Source: CAZVRZ01 sp964629965
GTDB taxonomy: Bacteria; Chloroflexota; Anaerolineae; Anaerolineales; UBA4823
Direction of reading: 5' to 3'
Length of the DNA: 24,728 bases
Assembly (NCBI GenBank): GCA_964629965.1
Contig: CAZVRZ010000081.1
Coordinates: 1-24,728, forward strand
Below are positions 7,868 through 15,959 of the stretch, in pieces; positions within the stretch are counted from its first letter, which is position 1; every line of letters begins with the position of its first letter. The notes beneath the pieces are model-generated. The model saw nothing but the letters and a program-made list of their open reading frames with translations, made no database searches and was not told the origin of the DNA. Both the position numbers and the translations under genes were made by a program.

Positions 7868-10438
7868 ATGATCCCGATCAAACTTATCCTCTCTGGCTTT
7901 CTTTCCTACCGCGAGCGGGTCGAGCTCGATTTCACCGGTTTTGACCTGGCCTGTATATCTGGCCCCAATGGCGCCGGCAAAAGCTCGCTGCTGGATGCTA
8001 TTACCTGGGCTCTCTTTGGACAGGCGCGCAAGCGTGACGATTCGATCATTCACAGCCACCCCTCGGTCAAGGCTGCTGAGGTTGAGTTGATCTTTGATTA
8101 TGAAAACGATCGCTATCGCATCTTGCGCACCAGCCCGCGCGGCAAAACCGGCCTGTTGGAGTTTTACATATTGCAGCAGGATAGCGATGGAGAACAATGG
8201 CGCACGCTCAGCGAGCATAGCAATCGCGAAACGCAGGCGCGCATCGAGCGTACCTTGCGCCTGGATTACGAAACGTTCGTCAACGCCTCTTTCTTTTTAC
8301 AGGGCAAGGCTGACCAGTTCACCCAACAACGTCCTGGCGACCGTAAGCGCATCCTGAGCAGCATCCTTGGCCTGGAGGCCTGGGATGTCTATCGCCAGCG
8401 TGCGGGAGAGCGTCGTAAACGCAGCGAAGATCAGATCACTGCCATTGAGGGTCGCCTGCATGAGATCAACGCCGAGCTGGGAGAAGAAACGCAGCGCGTT
8501 GCTCGTTTGAAGACGCTCAAAGACGAATTGGAGCGCATCAGCCGGGTGCGTTCGGTGCAAGAAGAAGCGCTGGAGGAAATTCGTAAGGTTGCCGCTACGC
8601 TTCAAGAGCAGCAGCGCCTGGTTGCTACGCTCGGTCGCCAGGCTGAAGCCTCTACGCGCCAGCTTGAAATGTTGTCGGTGCGCCTGGCTTCTCGCCAGGA
8701 TGAATGCAATTCTTATATGCAATTGCTGGCGCGCGCCGCAGAGATTCAGGCCTCTTACCAGGCCTGGCAGCAAGCCCGCCAGGAGCTGGAGCGTTGGGAA
8801 CAGACTGCGGGCCGCTTCCGCGAGCAAGAAAAACTCCGCCAGGCTCCCTTGGATGAGATCAATGCCGAACGTGCTCGCCTGGAACAAGAAGCGCTCAGCC
8901 TGGAGGCTGTCCAGCGTTCTCTCCAGGCGCAGGTAGACGAACAGGCTGGTTTGCAAACCTTACTGAACGAGCGCCAGTCTGTTATTGCTCAGACCGAGGC
9001 TCAGCTAGCGCAGCGCGAAGCCTTGGAAAACGAGCTCAGCCAGGCTCGCCAGCGATTGGCGGATGCCCGGGCAGAGAACCCACGCTTGAAAAGCGAGATG
9101 GATGAATTAAAAGTACGCATCGAGCAGATCAAAACGCTGGTAGATGCTTCCTGCCCATTCTGCGGGCAGTCCCTGAGCCCAGAACATCGCCTGCAATTGA
9201 TCGATGAACTGACTGCCCAGGGCAAAGAGAAGGGCGATCGTTTTCGCGCCAACAAGACGCTGCTCGACCAGGCCGATGACCTTGTCTCCAGCTTGCAAAC
9301 CCGCCTGTCCGACCTGGCCCGCCTGGATGCTGATCTGCGCGCCGGTCTGCGCGCTGCAGAAGGGATGATGGCCCGGCTGGGGCAGATCGAGGCTTCGCAA
9401 AATGTCTGGCAAGAAACCGGGCTGCCTCGCCTGCTGGCGATCCGCGCCTCCCTGGAGGTAGGGCTTTTTTCCCAACCGGCGCGTTCCCGCCTAGCTGTGA
9501 TCGATGCCCAGTTGAAAGCGACCGGCTATGATGCTGCCGCTCACGACGCGGTGCGCCAGGCTGAGCTGCAGGGTCGCGCTTCGGAAAATGAACTGCGTGA
9601 ACTGGAAAAGGCCCAGGCTGCGCTGGCCTCGCTTGACCGCGAGATCGGCGAATTGAGCACCCAGCATGCTGCTTTACAGGCAGAACAGGCTCACCAGCAA
9701 GCTGATTACCAACAGGCCGCCGCGGCTTTCCAGCAGGCCGAATCTCAAGCTCCGGATCAGTACCAGGCGGAACGTGACCTGTTCGACTTGATCGAACAGG
9801 AGAACCGCCTGCGCATGGAAGTGGGCGCTGCGCAGCAAGCCGTGCTTGTCTTAGATGATCTTAAAACTCGGCGCTCCAGCCTGCAAACGGACCGTGACCA
9901 ATTGGCCCTGCAGGTGGGTCGTTTCAAGCAGCTCGAGCGTTCTTTTGGTAAAGATGGCGTACCGGCCTTGTTGATCGAGCAAGCGCTGCCGCAGATCGAA
10001 GAACGCGCCAACCGCATTCTTGACCGGTTGAGCGGCGGAATGTCGGTTCGCTTTGTCACCCAGGCGACGTATAAAGATAAACGCCGGGATGACCGGCGCG
10101 AGACCCTGGATATCTTGATCAGCGACAGCAATGGAACTCGCGACTACGAAATGTATTCCGGCGGCGAGGCTTTTCGCGTCAATTTCGCCGTTCGCCTGGC
10201 GCTCTCCGAAGTGCTGGCGCAGCGCGCCGGGGCCCGCTTGCAAACCCTGGTGATCGATGAGGGCTTTGGCAGCCAGGATACCCTGGGACGCCAGCGGCTG
10301 GTCGAGGCGATCAACCTCATCCAACAAGATTTCGCTAAGATCATCATCATTACCCATATCGACGAGTTGAAGGATGCCTTTCCCAATCGGATCGAAGTCG
10401 AGAAAAGTGAACGCGGCAGCATGGTCCGGGTGATCTAG
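7868..10438 (+). CDS. sbcC: SbcC/Rad50-type ATPase
   Basis: An 856-residue SMC-like ATPase that partners with SbcD in processing DNA ends. The N-terminal Walker A is G-P-N-G-A-G-K-S-S (Lys38). Long coiled coils rich in Gln, Glu, Arg and Ala flank the zinc hook C-P-F-C (Cys429, Cys432), close to the middle. The C-terminal lobe has the ABC signature Y-S-G-G-E-A-F-R (~763-770) and Walker B L-V-I-D-E-G-F-G (Asp797, Glu798). I chose ATG 7868 because M-I-P-I-K-L-I-L-S-G-F-L-S-Y is the usual family N terminus. A longer frame from TTG 7814 adds 18 unrelated residues and crosses the -10 box. The size is slightly below that of E. coli SbcC. Separation from sbcD by two genes is unusual. Confidence 0.95.
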   Translation: MIPIKLILSGFLSYRERVELDFTGFDLACISGPNGAGKSSLLDAITWALFGQARKRDDSIIHSHPSVKAAEVELIFDYENDRYRILRTSPRGKTGLLEFYILQQDSDGEQWRTLSEHSNRETQARIERTLRLDYETFVNASFFLQGKADQFTQQRPGDRKRILSSILGLEAWDVYRQRAGERRKRSEDQITAIEGRLHEINAELGEETQRVARLKTLKDELERISRVRSVQEEALEEIRKVAATLQEQQRLVATLGRQAEASTRQLEMLSVRLASRQDECNSYMQLLARAAEIQASYQAWQQARQELERWEQTAGRFREQEKLRQAPLDEINAERARLEQEALSLEAVQRSLQAQVDEQAGLQTLLNERQSVIAQTEAQLAQREALENELSQARQRLADARAENPRLKSEMDELKVRIEQIKTLVDASCPFCGQSLSPEHRLQLIDELTAQGKEKGDRFRANKTLLDQADDLVSSLQTRLSDLARLDADLRAGLRAAEGMMARLGQIEASQNVWQETGLPRLLAIRASLEVGLFSQPARSRLAVIDAQLKATGYDAAAHDAVRQAELQGRASENELRELEKAQAALASLDREIGELSTQHAALQAEQAHQQADYQQAAAAFQQAESQAPDQYQAERDLFDLIEQENRLRMEVGAAQQAVLVLDDLKTRRSSLQTDRDQLALQVGRFKQLERSFGKDGVPALLIEQALPQIEERANRILDRLSGGMSVRFVTQATYKDKRRDDRRETLDILISDSNGTRDYEMYSGGEAFRVNFAVRLALSEVLAQRAGARLQTLVIDEGFGSQDTLGRQRLVEAINLIQQDFAKIIIITHIDELKDAFPNRIEVEKSERGSMVRVI

Positions 10439-10465
10439 GCGCAGTGGAGCGGACACTGCTCCTAG
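10435..10465 (+). terminator. Strong hairpin overlapping the sbcC stop codon
   Basis: CTAGG and GCAGTG pair with CACTGC and CCTAG: eleven base pairs with one C/T mismatch and the 7-nt loop GAGCGGA. The TAG stop lies in the 5' arm. No T-run follows directly (a CTTTTT occurs only at ~10488), so it may be a 3'-end stabiliser or a factor-dependent terminator. Confidence 0.5.
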
Positions 10466-10518
10466 CCGGTGAATGTGCCACACCTGACTTTTTAGAAAAC
10501 AACAAAACTTACTGGATA

Positions 10519-10527
10519 TGTTAGAAT
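10519..10527 (+). promoter_or_regulatory. Possible extended -10 promoter of nrfHA
   Basis: TGTTAGAAT fits an extended -10 element (TGn plus TAGAAT). The -35 position (about 10499-10504) is weak. The leader to nrfH would be ~105 nt. In the 175 nt from 10466 to the gene I saw no clear FNR- or CRP-like dyad and no other gene. Confidence 0.3.
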
Positions 10528-10640
10528 TAGATTGGTCATGGGTTTACCTGGATAATTGCAAACCGCTATGTTGGCTGGAAAGTTGTTCGAAATACTTTTA
10601 GTGGTTTGCTTACTGGAAAGCGAATGGAGAAAGTAACTTC

Positions 10641-11117
10641 ATGAAACTTCCTCTCTTTGTGGGTATCGTTGCTCTGCTGGTTGTGATCGGTGTTGGAATG
10701 TATGTGACCGATTTCACTGCTTACCTGGGCAACAACCCTTCTACCTGCAATAATTGTCATGTGATGGATGCGGTTTATGAAAACTGGTATCATGGCGGGC
10801 ATAAGCTGTGGGCTGCCTGCGGTGACTGCCACACGCCGCATGCCCTGATCCCCAAATATTTTGTCAAGGCTGAATCCGGTTACCATCATGTCACTGCTTT
10901 TTTCTTCGGCGATATCCCCGCTGCCATCCGCCCACGCCCATCATCGCTGAAAATAATCCAGGATAACTGTGTCTATTGCCATGAAGAGACCGTCGCCAAC
11001 CTCATTGAAGGCCCGATGGCTTTCGACCGTTACTGTTTCGACTGCCATCGCGACGTTGCCCATGGTGAGCGCGGTATCTCATTATTACCCTACCAACATA
11101 AGGAGGAAGACAAATGA
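10641..11117 (+). CDS. nrfH: NrfH: membrane tetraheme quinol dehydrogenase of nitrite reductase
   Basis: A 158-residue NapC/NrfH-family cytochrome. A single N-terminal membrane anchor (~4-21) is followed by four c-type heme motifs: C-N-N-C-H (36-40), C-G-D-C-H (60-64), C-V-Y-C-H (110-114) and C-F-D-C-H (132-136). Its known role is to oxidise menaquinol in the membrane and pass electrons to NrfA on the outer face. GGAG at 10626-10629 precedes the ATG by 11 nt. The stop overlaps the nrfA start (ATGA at 11114-11117), so the two are translationally coupled as in other nrfHA operons. Length is typical. Confidence 0.95.
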   Translation: MKLPLFVGIVALLVVIGVGMYVTDFTAYLGNNPSTCNNCHVMDAVYENWYHGGHKLWAACGDCHTPHALIPKYFVKAESGYHHVTAFFFGDIPAAIRPRPSSLKIIQDNCVYCHEETVANLIEGPMAFDRYCFDCHRDVAHGERGISLLPYQHKEEDK

Positions 11118-12133
11118 AACGTTCGCCTGTACCTCTGATCCTGACTGGCATCATTCTCGTTCTGGCAGTGGCGTTGGTGGCGGCGTTGCTCTATATCAAG
11201 AGCCAGCCTGCTCCCCAGCGCGGCATCCAACCCTTGGTCGAGATTGCTGCCCTGGAGCCGGATTCATCCAAGTGGGGACTCAATTTTCCTAACCAATATG
11301 CCTCGCTGCTTAAAACCAAAGAAAACAACACCCGCACAGTATTCGGCGGCTCAGAGCCATTCTCCAAGCTAGACGCCGATCCTCGCCTGGTGAAGCTCTT
11401 TGCCGGCTACTCTTTTAGCATTGAATACAACGAAGAACGCGGCCACATGAACAGCGTGACGGATGTGCGCGCGACGAAGCGGATCAATGAACAAACACCT
11501 GGCACTTGCTACTCCTGCAAGAGCTCCGCCAATCCGCAGCTCTGGAAGGACATGGGCATGGCCGAGTACGATAAGACCCCCTTTAGCGAGCTGGGTCAGC
11601 ACATCAATACCCCCATCGGCTGCGCCAACTGTCACCAGGCGGGCACGATGAAGCTGGCGGTCACCAATCCTGCCCTCGAAGAGGCGCTTGAAGCCCAGGG
11701 GAAAGATTGGACCACTTTCACCCGCCAGGAAATGCGCACGGTGGTATGCGCCAACTGCCACGTGGAATATTATTTTTCCGGCGAGGACAAATACCTGACC
11801 TTCCCGTGGGAAAATGGCACGCGCATCGAGGACATCTCTGCCTATTACGCCGATATCCAATTCACAGATTGGGAATATCCGGAAACAGGCACGCCCATGA
11901 TCAAGATGCAGCATCCCGATTATGAGCTCTTCACTGCCTCCAGCACGCACTATCAGGCCGGTGTGGCTTGCGCCGATTGCCACATGCCCTATACCCGTGA
12001 CGGAGCGGCCAAGTATTCCACCCACAATGTGATGAGCCCGCTCTTGAACGCCGAAGCGGCCTGCGGTGCCTGTCACGAGGATGTTGAGTACGTTACCGGC
12101 CGGGTCGAGACCATCCAACAACAGGTCAACTAA
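11114..12133 (+). CDS. nrfA: NrfA ammonia-forming cytochrome c nitrite reductase, N-terminal ~80% (ends at in-frame TAA)
   Basis: A 339-residue pentaheme cytochrome that reduces nitrite to ammonium with six electrons. There is an N-terminal anchor/signal (~8-27). Heme 1 has the diagnostic C-Y-S-C-K (132-136). The others are C-A-N-C-H (170-174), C-A-N-C-H (212-216), C-A-D-C-H (286-290) and C-G-A-C-H (317-321). Expected active-site Tyr (H-V-E-Y-Y-F after heme 3) and His (M-Q-H-P-D-Y-E) are present. AAGGAGG at 11100-11106 gives a strong start. The frame stops at TAA 12131-12133, just before the family's long C-terminal dimer helices. Those helices continue in the same frame in the next entry. 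With them the protein would be ~430 residues, close to family length. All heme-binding Cys lie before the stop. Confidence 0.93.
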   Translation: MKRSPVPLILTGIILVLAVALVAALLYIKSQPAPQRGIQPLVEIAALEPDSSKWGLNFPNQYASLLKTKENNTRTVFGGSEPFSKLDADPRLVKLFAGYSFSIEYNEERGHMNSVTDVRATKRINEQTPGTCYSCKSSANPQLWKDMGMAEYDKTPFSELGQHINTPIGCANCHQAGTMKLAVTNPALEEALEAQGKDWTTFTRQEMRTVVCANCHVEYYFSGEDKYLTFPWENGTRIEDISAYYADIQFTDWEYPETGTPMIKMQHPDYELFTASSTHYQAGVACADCHMPYTRDGAAKYSTHNVMSPLLNAEAACGACHEDVEYVTGRVETIQQQVN

Positions 12134-12136
12134 ACC

Positions 12137-12406
12137 ATGCTGGCCAGCGAAGATGCTATCCTGGCAGCCGTTGAGACCATCAAAGCTGCCGCCGCGCTGC
12201 CCGGCGTAGATAAGAAGCTGCTTGACCAGGCGCGCACAATGCACCGCGAAGCCCAATTGCGTTGGGATTTCATCGCTGCCGAGAACAGCATGGGTTTCCA
12301 TAACCCCGAAGAAGCGCTGCGCATCCTGGCCGCGGCCACCGACTTGGCTCGCCAGGCGCAGCTCAAAGCTATCCAGGCCGCCGGAACGGCAACGGTTCTG
12401 CCTTAG
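12137..12406 (+). CDS. nrfA: NrfA C-terminal helical part, separated by an in-frame TAA
   Basis: The 89 residues M-L-A-S-E-D-A ... R-E-A-Q-L-R-W-D-F-I-A-A-E-N-S-M-G-F-H-N-P-E-E-A match the conserved C terminus of NrfA, including the A-E-N-S-x-G-F-H-N motif. It lies in exactly the same frame as the upstream part (12137-11114 = 341 codons). Only TAA and ACC separate the two, and no ribosome binding site precedes the ATG. Either one base change turned a sense codon (for example GAA or CAA) into TAA, or there is a sequence error, or two polypeptides are made by termination-reinitiation. In known NrfA this part builds the dimer interface. As a stand-alone gene it would be unprecedented to my knowledge. 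Confidence 0.85.
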   Translation: MLASEDAILAAVETIKAAAALPGVDKKLLDQARTMHREAQLRWDFIAAENSMGFHNPEEALRILAAATDLARQAQLKAIQAAGTATVLP

Positions 12407-12439
12407 GAAACAGCCCCAATACGCCCTTCTCTTGCCGGC

Positions 12440-12468
12440 TTGACACAGCCGGTATTTCTGGTTAAACT
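12440..12468 (+). promoter_or_regulatory. Sigma-70-like promoter of the molybdopterin-domain lipoprotein / wtpAB operon
   Basis: A perfect TTGACA (12440-12445), a 17-nt spacer and TAAACT (12463-12468) make this one of the best promoters in the window. The expected start near 12475 gives a ~40-nt leader to the ATG at 12516. It separates this block from nrfHA transcription. Confidence 0.65.
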
Positions 12469-12515
12469 CCCACTGTTTTGTTATACCAAGATAAGTATAC
12501 ACCTAGGAGAAGACC

Positions 12516-13988
12516 ATGAAAAACTATCGCCCCTTGACCCTCATCGTGCTCGGATTTGTGCTCCTCCTGGCAGCCTGCCAGGCTGTCGCCACAGCCGAGC
12601 CAACCCTTGCACCGGCTGCGCCGGCTCCTATGCCCACTGCCACCGTCCCGCCGCCCACGGCTGTCCCCAGCGTTCCCGCACTGCAATTGGTGGGTGCGGA
12701 TGGCAGTATCCAAAGCCTGACGATGGAACAACTCCAGGCTCTGCCGGTCACGGAAGGCATGGCAGGCATCAAGAGCAGCACTGGCGCCATCACCCTGCCG
12801 GAAAAATACCGCGGCGTGGCGCTCAAGGAGCTGTTGTCAATGGTTGGCGGGATTGATGAAAACATGGGCATCAGCCTGGTTGCTGAAGATGGGTATGCCA
12901 TGACCTTTTCGTATGACCAGCTTATGAACGGTAATTTCATCTCCTACGATCCGGCCACCGGCGATGAGTTAAAAGATCCGCCTGCGCTGCTCCCTATCTT
13001 GAGTTATGAGCGCGCCGGGCAGCCCCTGGATAAGAAGGCCGACGGGCAGTTACGCCTAGTCATCATCAGCGCTGAAGGTAACCAGGTCACCGATGGACAC
13101 TGGTCAGTCAAATGGGTGGCCGGCATCGAGGTCAAGTCGCTGGTGCAAGATTGGAACCTGGCATTGAACGGCACTCTGAACGAAGTGATCGATCGCTCCA
13201 CCTTTGAATCCTGCGTCAACTGCCACCGGGCTACCTGGACCGATTCGAAGGCCCAGGAATGGGTAGGGGTACCGTTATGGCGCCTGGCAGGCTATGTGGA
13301 TGATGCCGTAAAACACGAAGGGCCTGCTTTTAATGATGCCCTGGCCCAAGCCCCCTACACGCTGGAAGTGATTGCGGCGGATGGATACAGCGCCGGCTTT
13401 GACAGCAGCGCCATCGCCCGCAACGAAGAGCTGATCGTAGCCCTGAGCGTGAACGGTAACCCTCTGGAAGAAAAGCATTTCCCGCTGCGCCTGGTTGGTA
13501 ATGGGATCGAGAAAGGCCAGATGGTCGGCCAGATCGTAGAGGTCAAGCTTGGCCTGGAAGGGGTCGACACTTCTGCAGCTCAGCCCACTGCAGAGGCCAC
13601 AGTCGAACCTGCTGCGGAGGCTGCGCCCGGCGGCCAGGCTGTCTTGAGCGTGACCGGCCTGGTGGATAAGGAATTGTTCTTGAGCGATGCCGATCTACAG
13701 GCCATGGAAGTGGTGCAGCTTTCTCTCGAACATCCCAAAAAGGGCGCTCAGAATTACGAAGGTGTGCGCCTGAGCGAGCTGCTTACCGCGGCTGGAGTGC
13801 AGGCTGGAGCGGTCAAGGTTGTGTTCACTGCCAGCGATGGGTACAGTGCTGAAATGGATCTGGCCTCTATCCAGGCCTGCGCCGACTGCCTGATTGTTAG
13901 CGACGCACCCGGTATATATAACCTGGCCATGCCAGGCTTTGAAAGTGGCCTGTGGTTGAAAGAAGTTGTTAAGATCGAATTCAAATAA
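12516..13988 (+). CDS. Lipoprotein with three tandem molybdopterin-oxidoreductase-like domains and one CxxCH
   Basis: A 490-residue exported lipoprotein (L-L-A-A-C, Cys21) with an Ala/Pro/Thr linker to ~55. Three similar units follow, each with Y/W-x-G-V-x-L-x-x-L then D-G-Y-(S/A): 98-133, 249-300 and 414-452. They resemble the sulfite-oxidase-type molybdopterin-binding fold. In unit 2, C-V-N-C-H (233-237) lies where that fold normally places its Mo-ligand Cys region; it is also a formal heme c motif. Units 1 and 3 have no Cys there, though unit 3 has C-A-D-C (455-458). An Ala/Glu/Pro linker (~352-372) precedes unit 3. AGGAGA at 12505-12510 gives a good start. The neighbours (NrfHA upstream, a Mo/W transporter downstream) suggest an extracellular redox role. 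Whether it binds cofactor, heme or neither is open. Confidence 0.75.
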   Translation: MKNYRPLTLIVLGFVLLLAACQAVATAEPTLAPAAPAPMPTATVPPPTAVPSVPALQLVGADGSIQSLTMEQLQALPVTEGMAGIKSSTGAITLPEKYRGVALKELLSMVGGIDENMGISLVAEDGYAMTFSYDQLMNGNFISYDPATGDELKDPPALLPILSYERAGQPLDKKADGQLRLVIISAEGNQVTDGHWSVKWVAGIEVKSLVQDWNLALNGTLNEVIDRSTFESCVNCHRATWTDSKAQEWVGVPLWRLAGYVDDAVKHEGPAFNDALAQAPYTLEVIAADGYSAGFDSSAIARNEELIVALSVNGNPLEEKHFPLRLVGNGIEKGQMVGQIVEVKLGLEGVDTSAAQPTAEATVEPAAEAAPGGQAVLSVTGLVDKELFLSDADLQAMEVVQLSLEHPKKGAQNYEGVRLSELLTAAGVQAGAVKVVFTASDGYSAEMDLASIQACADCLIVSDAPGIYNLAMPGFESGLWLKEVVKIEFK

Positions 13989-13994
13989 CAACAA

Positions 13995-15170
13995 ATGAAT
14001 AAGACGATGCAGCAAAGATCGTTCCTGCTACCTCTTGTGCGTCAGCTATCTTTTTTGCTCGTCATCTGGATGGCGGCCTGTACGCCGCTCGGCTCTGTAC
14101 CGCCGCCATCCAGTCCTGTTCCGGCGATGCCAGTCTCAGCCGCGCAACTAACGGCTGTTCAGCCTGCCGAACGAACCCCATTGGTGGTTTTTGCTGCCGG
14201 CAGCTTGATCATCCCCTTTGCATCTCTTGAAAAGGCTTTTGAGGCGCGCTACCCACAGATCGATGTGCAGGCTGAATATCATGGCAGTATCCAGGTTATC
14301 CGGCATGCCACCGAGCTGCATGAGTCGATTGATATCGTCGCTACGGCAGATGCTGCCTTGATCCCGCTGTTGATGTATGCTGGCACCGACCCGCAGACCG
14401 GGCGGCCATACGCCAACTGGTATATCCGTTTTGCCAGCAATCGCCTGGCGTTGGCCTATCAACCCCAAAGCCTGTATGCGCTTGAAATCAATGCCCAGAA
14501 CTGGGCCGAGCTGCTGGCCCGTTCGGATGTAAAAGTGGGTTTGGCCGACCCGCGCTTCGATGCGGTGGGTTATCGCGCTCTGATGGCCTATGCGCTGGCA
14601 GAACGTGCCCGGGAACAATACACCCTGTTTGGCTCCATGTTCAACGATCAATTTCGTCTGCCGGTAACTATTTTTCGCGATGATCACCTGACCACTATTA
14701 CCGTTCCCGAAGTGTTAGAGACACGTTCCGGCGCTCACCTGCTGTTGCGCGGGGCCAGCGTCCAATTGATCGCCTTATTGGAAGCGGGCGAGCTGGATTA
14801 CGCCTTCGAGTATGAATCGGTTATTCAACAGCACGGATTGAACATGCTGGCGCTGCCTGGCATGATCAACCTGGGTGCATCTGAATACGATGATTTTTAC
14901 CGGCAAGCGCAGGTGAAGCTGGATTTCCAACGCTTTGCCAGCGTGAAGCCGGTGTTCGCAGGCGAAACCATTGCCTATGGCATTACCATTCCCAGCAGCG
15001 CGCCACAGCCAGCCGCCGCGGCGCAATTCATCGCCTTCCTGTTAAGCCCGGAGGGAAAAGCCGTTATGGAACAAAATTACCATCCTGTGCTGGCACAGTC
15101 CACTGCCGATGGCTTTGAGAACTTGCCTGCTGGCTTACAGCCGCTGTGCCAACTGGAGAAAATACCGTGA
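13995..15170 (+). CDS. wtpA: Tungstate/molybdate ABC transporter binding lipoprotein (WtpA-like)
   Basis: A 391-residue extracellular binding protein. Signal and lipobox W-M-A-A-C (Cys29) are followed by the oxyanion-binding N terminus V-F-A-A-G-S-L-I-I-P-F. Family-typical segments come next: A-D-A-A-L-I-P-L-L-M, Y-A-N-W-Y-I-R-F-A-S-N-R-L-A-L-A-Y and V-G-L-A-D-P-R-F-D-A-V-G-Y-R. These match the WtpA/ModA-like tungstate or molybdate group better than sulfate or iron binders. It starts 6 nt after the previous stop, without a clear ribosome binding site, so translation is probably coupled. ATG 14007 is an alternative start. It overlaps the permease by GTGA. Tungstate versus molybdate cannot be separated by eye. 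Confidence 0.85.
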   Translation: MNKTMQQRSFLLPLVRQLSFLLVIWMAACTPLGSVPPPSSPVPAMPVSAAQLTAVQPAERTPLVVFAAGSLIIPFASLEKAFEARYPQIDVQAEYHGSIQVIRHATELHESIDIVATADAALIPLLMYAGTDPQTGRPYANWYIRFASNRLALAYQPQSLYALEINAQNWAELLARSDVKVGLADPRFDAVGYRALMAYALAERAREQYTLFGSMFNDQFRLPVTIFRDDHLTTITVPEVLETRSGAHLLLRGASVQLIALLEAGELDYAFEYESVIQQHGLNMLALPGMINLGASEYDDFYRQAQVKLDFQRFASVKPVFAGETIAYGITIPSSAPQPAAAAQFIAFLLSPEGKAVMEQNYHPVLAQSTADGFENLPAGLQPLCQLEKIP

Positions 15171-15952
15171 GCCGCCAGTGGTCCGGTTTCGACCTGGCGT
15201 TCAGCCTGGCAGGCAGCCTGTTACTCTTGTTTATCTTGGTACCCCTGCTCAGCGCCATATTCTCCAGCGCACCTGCCACGCTCTGGCAAACGCTGCACGA
15301 TGGAGAGGTGTTGGCTTCGATCCGCCTGACGTTCCTGGCTGGAATGCTGTCGGTGGTTTTGGGCATACTCACCGGAACACCGCTGGCTTATTTGTTGGCG
15401 CGGCGGCACTTCCGCGGGCGCGAATTGGTGCAGGCGCTGGTCAACCTGCCGGTGCTCATCCCCCACACGGCAGCCGGCATAGCGCTGCTGCTGGTGTTCG
15501 GGCGGCGCGGCGCGTTGGGGCAATGGCTGGCGCCATTGGGGATCACTTTTACCGATAACCTGGCAGGGATTGTGGTCGGTATGACTTTTGTCAGCTTGCC
15601 GCTTCTGGTGAGCGCCTGCCGGGAAGCGTTTTCTTTGATCGAAGAGGAATATGAACTCTCGGCACTGGCCGATGGCGCCAGCCAATGGCAGGCTTTCTGG
15701 TATGTCACTCTGCCGCAGGCCTGGCGGGGAATTGCCTCCGGCGCGGTGCTAATGTGGGCGCGCGGCGTGAGCGAATTTGGAGCAGTAGTGATCCTTGCTT
15801 ACCATCCCAAAACCGTGCCGGTGCTGGTATATGAACGCTTCCAGGGTTTCGGTTTGGAAGCTGCCCAGTCCACGGCGGTGCTGCTTATCCTGGCAGCCTT
15901 GGTCGCTTTTGTTGCGCTAAACGTTATGCTGCGCCCGCGCCGCTCGGACTGA
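15167..15952 (+). CDS. wtpB: Tungstate/molybdate ABC transporter permease (WtpB/ModB-like)
   Basis: A 261-residue inner-membrane permease with about six helices. The ABC-permease EAA loop reads E-L-S-A-L-A-D-G-A-S-Q-W-Q-A-F-W-Y-V-T-L-P-Q-A. It is followed by the ModB/WtpB-type R-G-V-S-E-F-G-A-V-V-I-L-A-Y. The start is GTG 15167, overlapping the TGA of the binding protein, with GGAG eight bases upstream. A longer frame from GTG 15146 lies wholly inside the upstream gene and adds no conserved residues. No ATPase gene follows: the next frame is on the other strand 7 nt away, so the ATP-binding subunit must be encoded elsewhere. Confidence 0.9.
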   Translation: MSRQWSGFDLAFSLAGSLLLLFILVPLLSAIFSSAPATLWQTLHDGEVLASIRLTFLAGMLSVVLGILTGTPLAYLLARRHFRGRELVQALVNLPVLIPHTAAGIALLLVFGRRGALGQWLAPLGITFTDNLAGIVVGMTFVSLPLLVSACREAFSLIEEEYELSALADGASQWQAFWYVTLPQAWRGIASGAVLMWARGVSEFGAVVILAYHPKTVPVLVYERFQGFGLEAAQSTAVLLILAALVAFVALNVMLRPRRSD

Positions 15953-15959
15953 TCTGCGT

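Noticed and set aside
12131..12133. Stop-codon recoding as the explanation for the nrfA TAA
   Set aside because: UAA recoding as a sense codon is not known in such bacteria, and no special structure was seen. Mutation, error or reinitiation are simpler.
11369..12502. 377-residue open frame on the minus strand opposite nrfA
   Set aside because: It is a shadow of the heme-rich nrfA coding strand, with no motif, no ribosome binding site and no homology. The plus strand explains the region.
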